Below are positions 15,410 through 22,726 of a DNA stretch of 23,098 nucleotides, piece after piece. The first letter of the stretch is position 1, and each line of letters starts with the position of its first letter. The position numbers and the translations under genes were made by a program. The notes under the pieces were generated by a model. That model was not told where the DNA came from. It saw only the letters and a list, made by a program, of their open reading frames with translations, and did no database searches. Location of the stretch: positions 1 to 23,098 of the forward strand of contig DBUY01000053.1 of assembly GCA_002308435.1 (NCBI GenBank), written 5' to 3'. The DNA comes from Proteobacteria bacterium UBA1278 (lineage in GTDB: Bacteria; Pseudomonadota; Gammaproteobacteria; Comchoanobacterales; Comchoanobacteraceae).

Positions 15410-17764
15410 CTAAAAAATTTCGTCTCTCAGCGATACTTCCTCGTCAGTAGAGATCTTAGTTGGTGTCTTCTCAGGTTGGAAACGCTTTGCAAATATCTCA
15501 AACATGCTGTTTTTTTCGGCACCAACGACAGGCAAGCCTGTATCACGATTTATTCGTAGTCGAATAATTCCGTCTGGCATCTCTACTTGACTTGGCGATT
15601 GGGACAGTGCTTGACGCATAAAGTCTACCCATACCGGCAATGCGACGCGTGAGCCCATTCCTTTTAGGTGTTTATCGTGCGCTTCATCGTGCCCTACCCA
15701 AACAGTTGCTACTAGATCTGCATTGAATCCTGAAAACCAGGCATCTTTTTGATCATTACTTGTCCCTGTCTTGCCGGATATATCCTCTCTATTCAGGACT
15801 TTTGCGCCGCGGCCAGTACCATATCGAATGACGTCACGTAGTCCGTTACTGATGATATAAGCGGTCTCTGGAGTCAGGACTGCACGAGCTGGCTGTGTCT
15901 CTAAGGGAAGCATTGATTGCTCTGCCGAGCGTATTTTTGCATCATCCCATAATGGATTACCCTGACGGTCAATGACTTGTTTTATCCACTGAACTGGTTC
16001 TAGTACACCTTGATTTGTAAATACGGTGAATGCATGCGTCAATTGTAATGGCGTGGTCAATCCTGATCCAAGCGAAACGGACAGTGCCTTGGGTTGTTTA
16101 CTTTCATTGAGACCGAATAAGCGCAAGTAGTCGGATATTTTATCAATTCCCACTTCACTGGCAAGACGGATTGAGACGAGGTTTCTGGATTGAATCAACG
16201 CCTGACGTAATCGGATTGGTCCCTTGAACACATGGTCTACATTACGCGGACGCCAGAGATCATTATCTGCGTGAATGTCTTCAATTACTATTGGCGCATC
16301 ATTGATTTTGCTTGCCATGGTAAACCCATTATCCAATGCCGTCGCATAAATCAGGGGCTTGATAGCAGACCCGGGCTGACGATACGCTTGTATTGCCCGA
16401 TTGAAATGGCTTTTTGCAAAACTATACCCACCGACTAATGCTCTGATTTCACTGGTTTTTGCGTCCAGAGCAACCAGTGATCCTTGTGCGGTTGGTACTT
16501 GAGTGAGCTGCCAGCCAAGCTGATTATCACGCTGGATATAGATGAGATCTCCTTGTTGCAGCCCAAGAAATGTCACATCAAGTGGTTCTGACTCGCTATT
16601 TTCTGGGCACCAATTTTTATCGATCCAACAACTAGAGGCTAAGTTGACATACTGACAAGCGCTGACGCCACTCATGTCGACTAGTAGGTCTTGTTGATTC
16701 ATATCGACTACTGTCGCCGCAGCCATGAATGGGCTGGGTGTCTCTTGTTGTAGCAGTCTTCTCCATCGTGCCGGGTTATTTGCATAGTCATCCCAGTTAT
16801 TTTTACGGGTGCGTAAATGCCAGCCCTCTTTCTTATCGTAATGTTCTAGCCCACTGATCAATGCGGTTGCTGCTGCGATCTGCTGCTGGCTGTTAATGGT
16901 GGTATAGACTTTAATGCCCGATTCATATGCAGCATCGCCATAGGTATTCACGATGGTTTGTCTTGCTAAATCAGCAATGTATCGTCCGGCATTCTTGAGC
17001 GGAGACATTTTATTCGCGGAACGTAAGGACAGCGGCTCTTGAATGGCGTCTTGATATTCTTGGTCAGATATAATTGATTTTTCTCTCATCTTGCCCAGAA
17101 TCAAATCGCGTCTGTTGACTGCATATATGGGATTATCAATCGGGTTATTTCTGGATGGTGACTTAGGTAGACCGGCCAACAGCGCCATTTCAGCAACCGT
17201 AAGCTCATCAAGTGTCTTATTGAAGTAATTTTTGGCAGCGGCAGCGACGCCGTATGCACGATGTCCAAGGTAAATTTTGTTCAGATAGAGCTCTAAAATT
17301 TCATCTTTCGTCACACTTCTTTCAATTGCAAGTGCGAGCAGTACTTCGTTAAGCTTTCTAAAATACGTCTTTTCACGGCCAAGAAAAAAGTTTCGTGCGA
17401 CCTGCATTGTTATCGTGCTCGCCCCTTGGCGCTTTTCGCCAGTCGCAACCAACGATTTAAACGCTCTGCCAAGTCCAATGAAGTCTATTCCCATGTGTTC
17501 ATAAAACCGCTGGTCTTCGGTGACTAAAATTGCGTATTTGAGTTGCTCAGGTACTGCATCAATTTTAATAGGGATTCGAAATACCTTGCCGAATGATTCG
17601 ATGAGCTCGCCATCTTGTGTGAGTATCTCTAGTGGCTCTTGATACTTAACATTTTTCAGACTACTGACGTTGGGTAGACTGAAAAACATATAGGTGGTGA
17701 CGATCATGCACAGCACCAGCAACCGGGCGCTTAATGCAAAAAGGTTGAGTAAAATTCTGGACAC
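15410..17764 (-). CDS. mrcA: Penicillin-binding protein 1A, bifunctional
   Basis: This inner-membrane enzyme polymerises lipid II and cross-links peptidoglycan in the periplasm. The 784-residue protein has one N-terminal span (about 8-29), then a GT51 domain with EDQRFYEHMGID (catalytic E83), GASTITMQVARN (114-125) and a KDEILELYLN helix. After a linker and OB-like insert comes the transpeptidase with S466-A-I-K (nucleophile), SRN (526-528) and K665-T-G. All active-site residues are present. E. coli PBP1A is 850 residues. The start is GTG at 17764, needed to keep the membrane anchor; the ATG seven bases upstream is out of frame. It is divergent from ruvX and leads an mrcA-rsmE pair. Confidence 0.94.
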   Translation of the reverse strand: MSRILLNLFALSARLLVLCMIVTTYMFFSLPNVSSLKNVKYQEPLEILTQDGELIESFGKVFRIPIKIDAVPEQLKYAILVTEDQRFYEHMGIDFIGLGRAFKSLVATGEKRQGASTITMQVARNFFLGREKTYFRKLNEVLLALAIERSVTKDEILELYLNKIYLGHRAYGVAAAAKNYFNKTLDELTVAEMALLAGLPKSPSRNNPIDNPIYAVNRRDLILGKMREKSIISDQEYQDAIQEPLSLRSANKMSPLKNAGRYIADLARQTIVNTYGDAAYESGIKVYTTINSQQQIAAATALISGLEHYDKKEGWHLRTRKNNWDDYANNPARWRRLLQQETPSPFMAAATVVDMNQQDLLVDMSGVSACQYVNLASSCWIDKNWCPENSESEPLDVTFLGLQQGDLIYIQRDNQLGWQLTQVPTAQGSLVALDAKTSEIRALVGGYSFAKSHFNRAIQAYRQPGSAIKPLIYATALDNGFTMASKINDAPIVIEDIHADNDLWRPRNVDHVFKGPIRLRQALIQSRNLVSIRLASEVGIDKISDYLRLFGLNESKQPKALSVSLGSGLTTPLQLTHAFTVFTNQGVLEPVQWIKQVIDRQGNPLWDDAKIRSAEQSMLPLETQPARAVLTPETAYIISNGLRDVIRYGTGRGAKVLNREDISGKTGTSNDQKDAWFSGFNADLVATVWVGHDEAHDKHLKGMGSRVALPVWVDFMRQALSQSPSQVEMPDGIIRLRINRDTGLPVVGAEKNSMFEIFAKRFQPEKTPTKISTDEEVSLRDEIF

Positions 17765-17778
17765 GAGTCATCCGAGTT

Positions 17779-17850
17779 TTTCTATATCATATAAATTTAT
17801 GAGGAAATGTGCGAATTTTTTTCAATATTATATGGACTTTTATTGACCAG
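17779..17850. other. AT-rich divergent gap between mrcA and ruvX
   Basis: By hand count roughly three quarters of these bases are A or T, with runs such as TATATCATATAAATTTAT and a T8 tract. It lies within 700 bases of dnaA. I see no DnaA boxes in it, so a DNA-unwinding role is not supported beyond composition. It holds the mrcA promoter candidate. Confidence 0.5.
17786..17815 (-). promoter_or_regulatory. Candidate promoter of mrcA
   Basis: On the minus strand TTCGCA (17810-17815) and TATGAT (17786-17791) are 18 bases apart, about 20 bases before the GTG start. Hexamer matches are 4/6 and 5/6. A perfect TATAAT further up (17827-17832) has no acceptable -35. Confidence 0.35.
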
Positions 17851-17911
17851 TTTGCGTAATTCCCACGCCCCTTTGATGTGCTTTTATTCTTGACGCTTCT
17901 CACTTTGCATG

Positions 17912-17941
17912 TTAAGTGTGCTGCAGATACTCTACACTTAA
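17912..17941. repeat. 8-bp inverted repeat upstream of ruvX
   Basis: TTAAGTGT (17912-17919) and ACACTTAA (17934-17941) form perfect 8-bp arms with a 14-base spacer. The half-site centres are 22 bases apart, about two helical turns. The last arm ends six bases before the ruvX ATG. It could be a dimeric-regulator operator or an mRNA hairpin hiding the start region. Confidence 0.6.
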
Positions 17942-17947
17942 TGCCTC

Positions 17948-18364
17948 ATGAACTGGATTGGCTTTGACTATGGCAAACGCTTTATTGGTGTTGCTATCGG
18001 CAACACTGTGACAAAAATTGCGTCTCCAATAGAGGGGATTTCTGCGCGAAGAGGCGTACCAGATTGGGAGATGATTGACCGTTTGGTCAAGGAGTGGCAG
18101 CCAGCTGGTTTTATTGTCGGTTTTCCGACGCAACTCGATGGTTCAGAGCAAAAGATAGCGCAGCATGTACGACTATTCAGGAAAAACCTCAAAAACCGTT
18201 ACCAGCTTCCCTGTGTTCTTGTGTGTGAGCAGCTCTCTTCGCATGCGGCACGCGGCCAACTCCCTCCTAATCGTTCGAAGTCGGATATCGATGCGGCCGC
18301 TGCGACAATCATACTACAGCAGTGGTTTGATGAGGATATGCCGGATGAGTCTCTAATGGATTAA
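17948..18364 (+). CDS. ruvX: RuvX/YqgF-family putative pre-16S rRNA nuclease
   Basis: YqgF/RuvX proteins have an RNase H-like resolvase fold and in E. coli take part in 16S rRNA 5'-end maturation. The 138-residue protein has WIGFDYGKRFIGVAIG at its start (first catalytic Asp), FIVGFPTQLDGSEQ in the middle and IDAAAATIILQQWF near the end, as in the family. The usual DERLST block reads CEQLSS: the Glu is kept but the flanking Asp and Arg are lost. No Shine-Dalgarno is visible before the ATG; an inverted repeat ends six bases upstream. In many gammaproteobacteria the gene follows yqgE; here it precedes dnaA by 77 bases on the same strand. Confidence 0.9.
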   Translation: MNWIGFDYGKRFIGVAIGNTVTKIASPIEGISARRGVPDWEMIDRLVKEWQPAGFIVGFPTQLDGSEQKIAQHVRLFRKNLKNRYQLPCVLVCEQLSSHAARGQLPPNRSKSDIDAAAATIILQQWFDEDMPDESLMD

Positions 18365-18441
18365 GTCTTCTTGTCTTCACGGACTGCTGGCAAATCGTCG
18401 GAAAAAGTACTAGACTGTGTTCACCGTTTATTATCGCGTTT

Positions 18442-19794
18442 ATGACCACAACAGTCTGTAGTGTTGCCAGTACACAGCTGTGGCAGCAATGTCTCGAGCA
18501 AGTTGCGACTGCAATTGATAACCAAGATGACTTTCATCAACTTATTGCGCCACTGCAGATGGCAGAAAGTGCTCAGGGCGTGACTGTCTATGCGCCAAAT
18601 GCCTTTATCTTTGATCGCGTAAGAGAGAGCTATCTTCCGGTTATTGAGCAATATCTACGTGCCCAGAAACCAGAATTCACGACGATACGAATCTCTTTTG
18701 TTTTGGGCGCGCCAGAGCAGCCTTCATCTCACGCGTCGCCGGCACGTAACCAATCTCCGACCTCTTCACGGAGCCCATACCCACTTAACCCCCGCTTTAG
18801 CTTTGACCAATTTATCACTGGCCGTTCTAACGAGTTTGCCTTTGCAGCAGCACAACAGGCGGCGGCAAATCCTGGCACCGCCTATAATCCATTTGTGATC
18901 TTTGGTAGCACAGGGCTTGGTAAAACACACTTGATGCAATCAATTGGCCATGCAGTACTTGAAAAAGACCCCTCAAAGAAAATTTTATACTTGCACGCTG
19001 AGAAGTTTCTTTCCGAGATGATTAAGTCATTGCGCCACGGTACGATGGATACTTTTAAATCGATTCTGTCTGATGCAGATGTGTTGATGCTTGACGATGT
19101 TCAATTCTTTGCAAACAAGGAACGATCTCAAGAAGAGTTATTTCATCGATTTAATGAGAAACTTGAGGATAACAAACAAGTGATTCTGACCAGTGATCGC
19201 TATCCTAAGGAACTAGATGGTTTTGAAGATCGGCTGAAGTCACGCTTCACCTGGGGTCTTTGTGTCGGTGTGGATCCCCCTGAACTGGAGACGCGTGTTG
19301 CTATTCTCATCCAAAAATCACAGCTTTTGGGTCTTACATTATCGGAAGAAGTTGCTTTTTTCATAGCCGATAAAATACAGACTAATGTACGAGAGCTTGA
19401 GGGCGTGTTGAAGCGACTCATTGCACACTCAAAGTTTTCTGGAGAGGCGATAGATCTACAATTCACGAAAACAGCACTCAAAGACTTACTGACTATCCAT
19501 TCTCGCCAGGTTAGCTTGGATCGTATTCAGCAAGCAGTGTCTCGTTACTACAAAATCAAAACGTCTGATCTAACTGGAAAACGCCGCTTGCAGTCTATCA
19601 CTAGGCCACGCCAGTTAGCGATGTTTATTGCGAAGACACTCACCTCTCGCAGTCTACCTGAGATTGGTAGAGCCTTTGGTGGTCGTGATCATACTACCGT
19701 GCTGCATGCTTGCCAAAAGATCAGCGGCCTACTTGAAACAGATACAGATTTGAAGATAGACTATGACAATCTGATCAGTCTACTCTCCAGTTAG
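18442..19794 (+). CDS. dnaA: Chromosomal replication initiator protein DnaA
   Basis: DnaA binds DnaA boxes at oriC, oligomerises with ATP and opens the duplex. The 450-residue protein has domain I (about 1-88, with W14), a short polar domain II (about 90-115, Ser/Pro-rich), domain III AAA+ from NPRFSFDQF (116) with Walker A FGSTGLGKTH (154-163) and Walker B VLMLDDVQFF (214-223), and domain IV ending in the DnaA signature AFGGRDHTTVLHACQKI. All key residues are present; E. coli DnaA is 467 residues. The ATG lacks a clear Shine-Dalgarno. dnaN follows after 13 bases and recF after it, the classic order. The 77-base upstream gap shows no DnaA box that would suggest autoregulation. Confidence 0.97.
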   Translation: MTTTVCSVASTQLWQQCLEQVATAIDNQDDFHQLIAPLQMAESAQGVTVYAPNAFIFDRVRESYLPVIEQYLRAQKPEFTTIRISFVLGAPEQPSSHASPARNQSPTSSRSPYPLNPRFSFDQFITGRSNEFAFAAAQQAAANPGTAYNPFVIFGSTGLGKTHLMQSIGHAVLEKDPSKKILYLHAEKFLSEMIKSLRHGTMDTFKSILSDADVLMLDDVQFFANKERSQEELFHRFNEKLEDNKQVILTSDRYPKELDGFEDRLKSRFTWGLCVGVDPPELETRVAILIQKSQLLGLTLSEEVAFFIADKIQTNVRELEGVLKRLIAHSKFSGEAIDLQFTKTALKDLLTIHSRQVSLDRIQQAVSRYYKIKTSDLTGKRRLQSITRPRQLAMFIAKTLTSRSLPEIGRAFGGRDHTTVLHACQKISGLLETDTDLKIDYDNLISLLSS

Positions 19795-19797
19795 AAT

Positions 19798-19802
19798 AAG
19801 GA
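19798..19802 (+). promoter_or_regulatory. Strong Shine-Dalgarno of dnaN
   Basis: AAGGA lies five bases before the ATG at 19808. It supports that start and hence the unusual 20-residue N-terminal extension of the clamp. Confidence 0.7.
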
Positions 19803-19807
19803 ATTTT

Positions 19808-21010
19808 ATGGGCAATAAATCGGCGACAGAACTAAAATCAGCCTCACCCTCAACAAATGCTACAGACCTTTCATTTACCGTTTCGAATCAGTCGCTCAAT
19901 AAAGCACTGAAAATTCTCAGTGGTGTTGTAGACCACTCACAGGTTATTCAGATTTTAGGTTATCTGAAGTGTACAATACAAAATGGCCTACTGGCGCTGA
20001 TTGCGAGTAATTCCGAAATCGAGATCCATATTAGTATACCTGTCTCAGACGCTAATACGACTGACCCTACCTCGTTCACACTGCCATGTCGTAAATTATT
20101 TGATATTACCCGTACGATTGACTCTGATGCTAATTTGACTATTCACCCTCGCGAGTCATGGTCAGAGATTTCTGTTGCAAAAACCAGATTTAAGCTTGCT
20201 TCATTGCCCGTCAACAGCTTTCCGCAGCTGACTAAATTTTCATCTGAACATCGTATTCAAGTTACTCAGAATGATCTATTACATCTATTAAACCGGACTG
20301 GATTTGCCATGGCCAGCCAGGATGTCCGCTTTTTCCTTAACGGAATGCTGATTCGTCTAGATGGTCAGAAGATTCATGCAGTTGCAACAGACGGGCACAG
20401 ATTATCTTTGAATGCGCTTGACCAGTCCAGCTTTTCTAAACTAAAAACAGAGCATGATGCATCGGACCCTGAGACAACTCACTTTATTGTGCCACGCAAG
20501 ACGATTCAAGAGCTTCGCAAACATCTTCAGGAGTCAGATGCACCTGTGGAACTTGCTATTGGTAGTCAACATATGTCTATTGTATCTGATGAAATTGCAA
20601 TCTACTCTAATCTCATTGATGGGAAGTACCCAAACTACCAGAAACTCATCCCTCGGCACTTTAATCATCAGGTTGAACTCTCCACTGATGTGCTGAGACG
20701 CTCGATTAATAAAATGGCGATTTTGGCGAATGAAAAGTTCCACGGCGCCCGCTTCCAATTTGAAGCCGACAAACTTACCATATCTACTCACAATGTTAAT
20801 CATGAAGAAGCTGTTGACGAACTGCCTATCGCTTTGACTGGTGATCCCATCCGTGTTGGATTTAACCTGATGTACTTAGTTGATATTCTCAGTGTTGTTG
20901 CAACAGAGCGCATTCGTATTAATATTGTGGATGTTAAAAGCAGCGTGTCTTTTGAAGAAGTGGATGGTAACCAAGATAGTCTGTTCATTGTGATGCCACT
21001 GAGCATCTAA
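19808..21010 (+). CDS. dnaN: DNA polymerase III beta subunit (sliding clamp)
   Basis: The clamp encircles DNA as a dimer and tethers polymerases and repair proteins. The 400-residue protein aligns along its length with E. coli DnaN (366): LSFTVSNQSL at 21-30, FALASxDVRFFLNGML, VATDGHRLSL, VPRKTIQEL, LIDGKYPNYQKLIP, ILANEKFHGAR and C-terminal VMPLSI. The TDGHRL and VMP elements of the partner-binding groove are kept. Two oddities: a polar Ser/Thr/Asn-rich extension of about 20 residues before the first strand, and SNSEIE where most clamps have TDLE. It starts at an ATG with AAGGA five bases upstream, 13 bases after dnaA and 11 before recF. Confidence 0.96.
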   Translation: MGNKSATELKSASPSTNATDLSFTVSNQSLNKALKILSGVVDHSQVIQILGYLKCTIQNGLLALIASNSEIEIHISIPVSDANTTDPTSFTLPCRKLFDITRTIDSDANLTIHPRESWSEISVAKTRFKLASLPVNSFPQLTKFSSEHRIQVTQNDLLHLLNRTGFAMASQDVRFFLNGMLIRLDGQKIHAVATDGHRLSLNALDQSSFSKLKTEHDASDPETTHFIVPRKTIQELRKHLQESDAPVELAIGSQHMSIVSDEIAIYSNLIDGKYPNYQKLIPRHFNHQVELSTDVLRRSINKMAILANEKFHGARFQFEADKLTISTHNVNHEEAVDELPIALTGDPIRVGFNLMYLVDILSVVATERIRINIVDVKSSVSFEEVDGNQDSLFIVMPLSI

Positions 21011-21021
21011 AATGGTTTTCC

Positions 21022-22146
21022 ATGACGATTGAACAAATCTTGCTGACTCAGTTCCGTCATTTTGAACGTTGCCATTTCTCCTTTGACGCAAAAGACAATC
21101 TGATTGTTGGCCAAAATGGCTCTGGTAAGACTTCTGTGCTTGAGGCAGTCTACTTTTTGGCCTACGCTAAATCTTTTCGCACATCCAGTAACCGCGCATT
21201 AATTGGGCACCACCATGATCGCTTTCAAATTGATGCTAAGATCTGTACGGATGATTCGAAACACGTTGTGCAGAGTATCTATGGTGTAGACAAATCGATA
21301 CAAACTGTACGCTTAGACCATGAAATCGGCGTTAAACAATCCGTACTAGCGCGCCAGTTGCCAGTAGTTTTTGTTGATGCGAGCACGCATCGTGACTTTG
21401 CAGCCACCCCAAAAAATCGTCGTGATTTTCTCAACTGGTGCTGTTTTTATACGATGCCAGAATATCACAGCCACTTATCGCGTTTTCAACGAGCTTTACA
21501 ACAGCGCAACCAGCTCTTGAAGCAATGTCGTCACTATGGTGATAATCGATCGTTACTTGCTACGTGGACGGACCCACTGATTTTTTATGCTGAAAAGGTT
21601 CATGCGGCAAGACAAGCCCTGATTGAACGCCTGAATGAAAAGTTACTTTGTATATGGCCCCATTTTCTAGCGATGAAACCTGGTCAGATTACTTACGAGT
21701 CAGGCTGGCGTAATCAAATGACATATGCTGAATGCTTGGACCAGACCTTGCAGCAGGATATGGTGTATGGATTTACGCAGTGTGGTCCACATCGGGGAGA
21801 TTTGTCTTGTTTGACCGCTGACGGACACTCAATATTTCAAGGTTTTTCTCAAGGACAACAGAAGCTTTTTGCCTACATGATCAAATGTATTCAGCTTACA
21901 CTGCTCAACGAAACTGATTTTCTTAAGAGCATCCTTCTTATCGATGACTTAGCTGCTGAGCTCGACGATGTTAATCAGTCTAGAGTACTTGATTATCTGA
22001 AGACCATGCCTTGCCAGAAGTTTTTGACAGCGCTGAATCCCGCAGTCTTTTCAAATCGTTACGCTGATCACGCTTTGTTTGTGGATCAGATAGTGCATTC
22101 AGATGATGGACACACACCAGCACATGCAGTCTCAGCCCCTATCTAG
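21022..22146 (+). CDS. recF: DNA replication and repair protein RecF
   Basis: RecF is an SMC-like ATPase that with RecO and RecR loads RecA at single-strand gaps. The 374-residue protein has Walker A GQNGSGKT (30-37), an ABC-type signature GFSQGQQKLFAY and Walker B ILLIDDLAAELDD. It also has the family blocks LTQFRHFE, KSFRT, ALIGH, RRDFLNW and GPHRGDL. It is slightly longer than the 357 residues of E. coli RecF, with a His/Asp-rich tail. It starts 11 bases after dnaN with only a weak Shine-Dalgarno and is probably translated from the dnaA-dnaN mRNA. It ends 3 bases from the convergent dps stop, leaving no room for a terminator. Confidence 0.96.
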   Translation: MTIEQILLTQFRHFERCHFSFDAKDNLIVGQNGSGKTSVLEAVYFLAYAKSFRTSSNRALIGHHHDRFQIDAKICTDDSKHVVQSIYGVDKSIQTVRLDHEIGVKQSVLARQLPVVFVDASTHRDFAATPKNRRDFLNWCCFYTMPEYHSHLSRFQRALQQRNQLLKQCRHYGDNRSLLATWTDPLIFYAEKVHAARQALIERLNEKLLCIWPHFLAMKPGQITYESGWRNQMTYAECLDQTLQQDMVYGFTQCGPHRGDLSCLTADGHSIFQGFSQGQQKLFAYMIKCIQLTLLNETDFLKSILLIDDLAAELDDVNQSRVLDYLKTMPCQKFLTALNPAVFSNRYADHALFVDQIVHSDDGHTPAHAVSAPI

Positions 22147-22149
22147 CAG

Positions 22150-22605
22150 TTAATCTGCCCCTGAGATCGTTGCTGTGAGCATCCACACAAATTTCTCATG
22201 TTGTGTTATGCGCTCGGTGATGAGATCGGCAGTGGCTGTATCACCATCTTGTTCAGCTAGTTTGACTGTTTCGTAGAAGGTTTTGCAGAGGACTTGATTG
22301 GCATCAATTAAGTGCTGGCACATTCCATGACCGTTGAGTGATGTACTGTCCTCACTGATTTTGATGCGCGTGAGCTCAAGATATTTTGCTAAACCACTTG
22401 GTGCTGGATGTCCTTTAGCGCGGATTCGCTCGGCGATTTCATCCACACCTTCTACGATGTCTTCGTATTGTTCCATTGTCATTTTATGCATGCCATAGAA
22501 GTTATTACCCAGATAATTCCAGTGAACGTCTTGTGTCCTTAGAAGTACGACGTATGAGTCTGCAAGCGATATATTCATATGTTCAATAAGTGCTTTTGAT
22601 GTCAC
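22150..22605 (-). CDS. dps: Dps-type DNA-starvation/ferritin-like protein
   Basis: Dps forms 12-subunit shells that oxidise and store iron and protect DNA from peroxide. The 151-residue protein has the ferroxidase ligands H28 (in QDVHWN), H40, D55 and E59 (VDEIAER), spaced 12, 15 and 4 residues exactly as H51, H63, D78 and E82 of E. coli Dps. The Lys-rich N-terminal tail that binds DNA in E. coli is absent, so direct DNA binding is doubtful. The start is GTG with TGAGGA six bases upstream. A promoter candidate lies just before. It is transcribed against the recF-gyrB direction, which is an unusual insertion in this locus. Confidence 0.93.
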   Translation of the reverse strand: MTSKALIEHMNISLADSYVVLLRTQDVHWNYLGNNFYGMHKMTMEQYEDIVEGVDEIAERIRAKGHPAPSGLAKYLELTRIKISEDSTSLNGHGMCQHLIDANQVLCKTFYETVKLAEQDGDTATADLITERITQHEKFVWMLTATISGAD

Positions 22606-22611
22606 GGCTAA

Positions 22612-22617
22612 TCCTCA
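22612..22617 (-). promoter_or_regulatory. Shine-Dalgarno of dps supporting a GTG start
   Basis: On the minus strand TGAGGA stands six bases before GTG (22603-22605). No ATG in the same frame near the family N-terminus has such a site; the next in-frame Met is residue 10. Confidence 0.7.
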
Positions 22618-22636
22618 GTTACAGCAGATCGTTTAT

Positions 22637-22664
22637 CTTATAACGGGGTTAAATACCAAATCAA
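22637..22664 (-). promoter_or_regulatory. Candidate sigma-70 promoter of dps
   Basis: On the minus strand TTGATT (22659-22664) is 16 bases from TATAAG (22637-22642), matching 4/6 and 5/6. The -10 is 31 bases from the GTG start codon. It is back to back with the gyrB promoter. No OxyR- or Fur-like site is clear. Confidence 0.5.
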
Positions 22665-22669
22665 GGATT

Positions 22670-22698
22670 TTGTGTTATTTGCGACAATGTGGTATCAT
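22670..22698 (+). promoter_or_regulatory. Candidate extended -10 promoter of gyrB
   Basis: TTGTGT (22670-22675) is 17 bases from TATCAT (22693-22698), which is preceded by TGG, an extended -10 (TGn). The ATG of gyrB is 28 bases beyond the -10. A promoter here means gyrB has its own transcription, in keeping with the intervening dps. Confidence 0.5.
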
Positions 22699-22713
22699 TT
22701 AAGCCTATTAATC

Positions 22714-22725
22714 ATGGCTAACTAG
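22714..22725 (+). other. Three-codon leader reading frame before gyrB
   Basis: ATG GCT AAC TAG (22714-22725) ends one base before the gyrB ATG at 22727 and lies downstream of the predicted transcript start. No Shine-Dalgarno precedes it. It may be chance or a reinitiation leader. Confidence 0.25.
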
Positions 22726-22726
22726 A

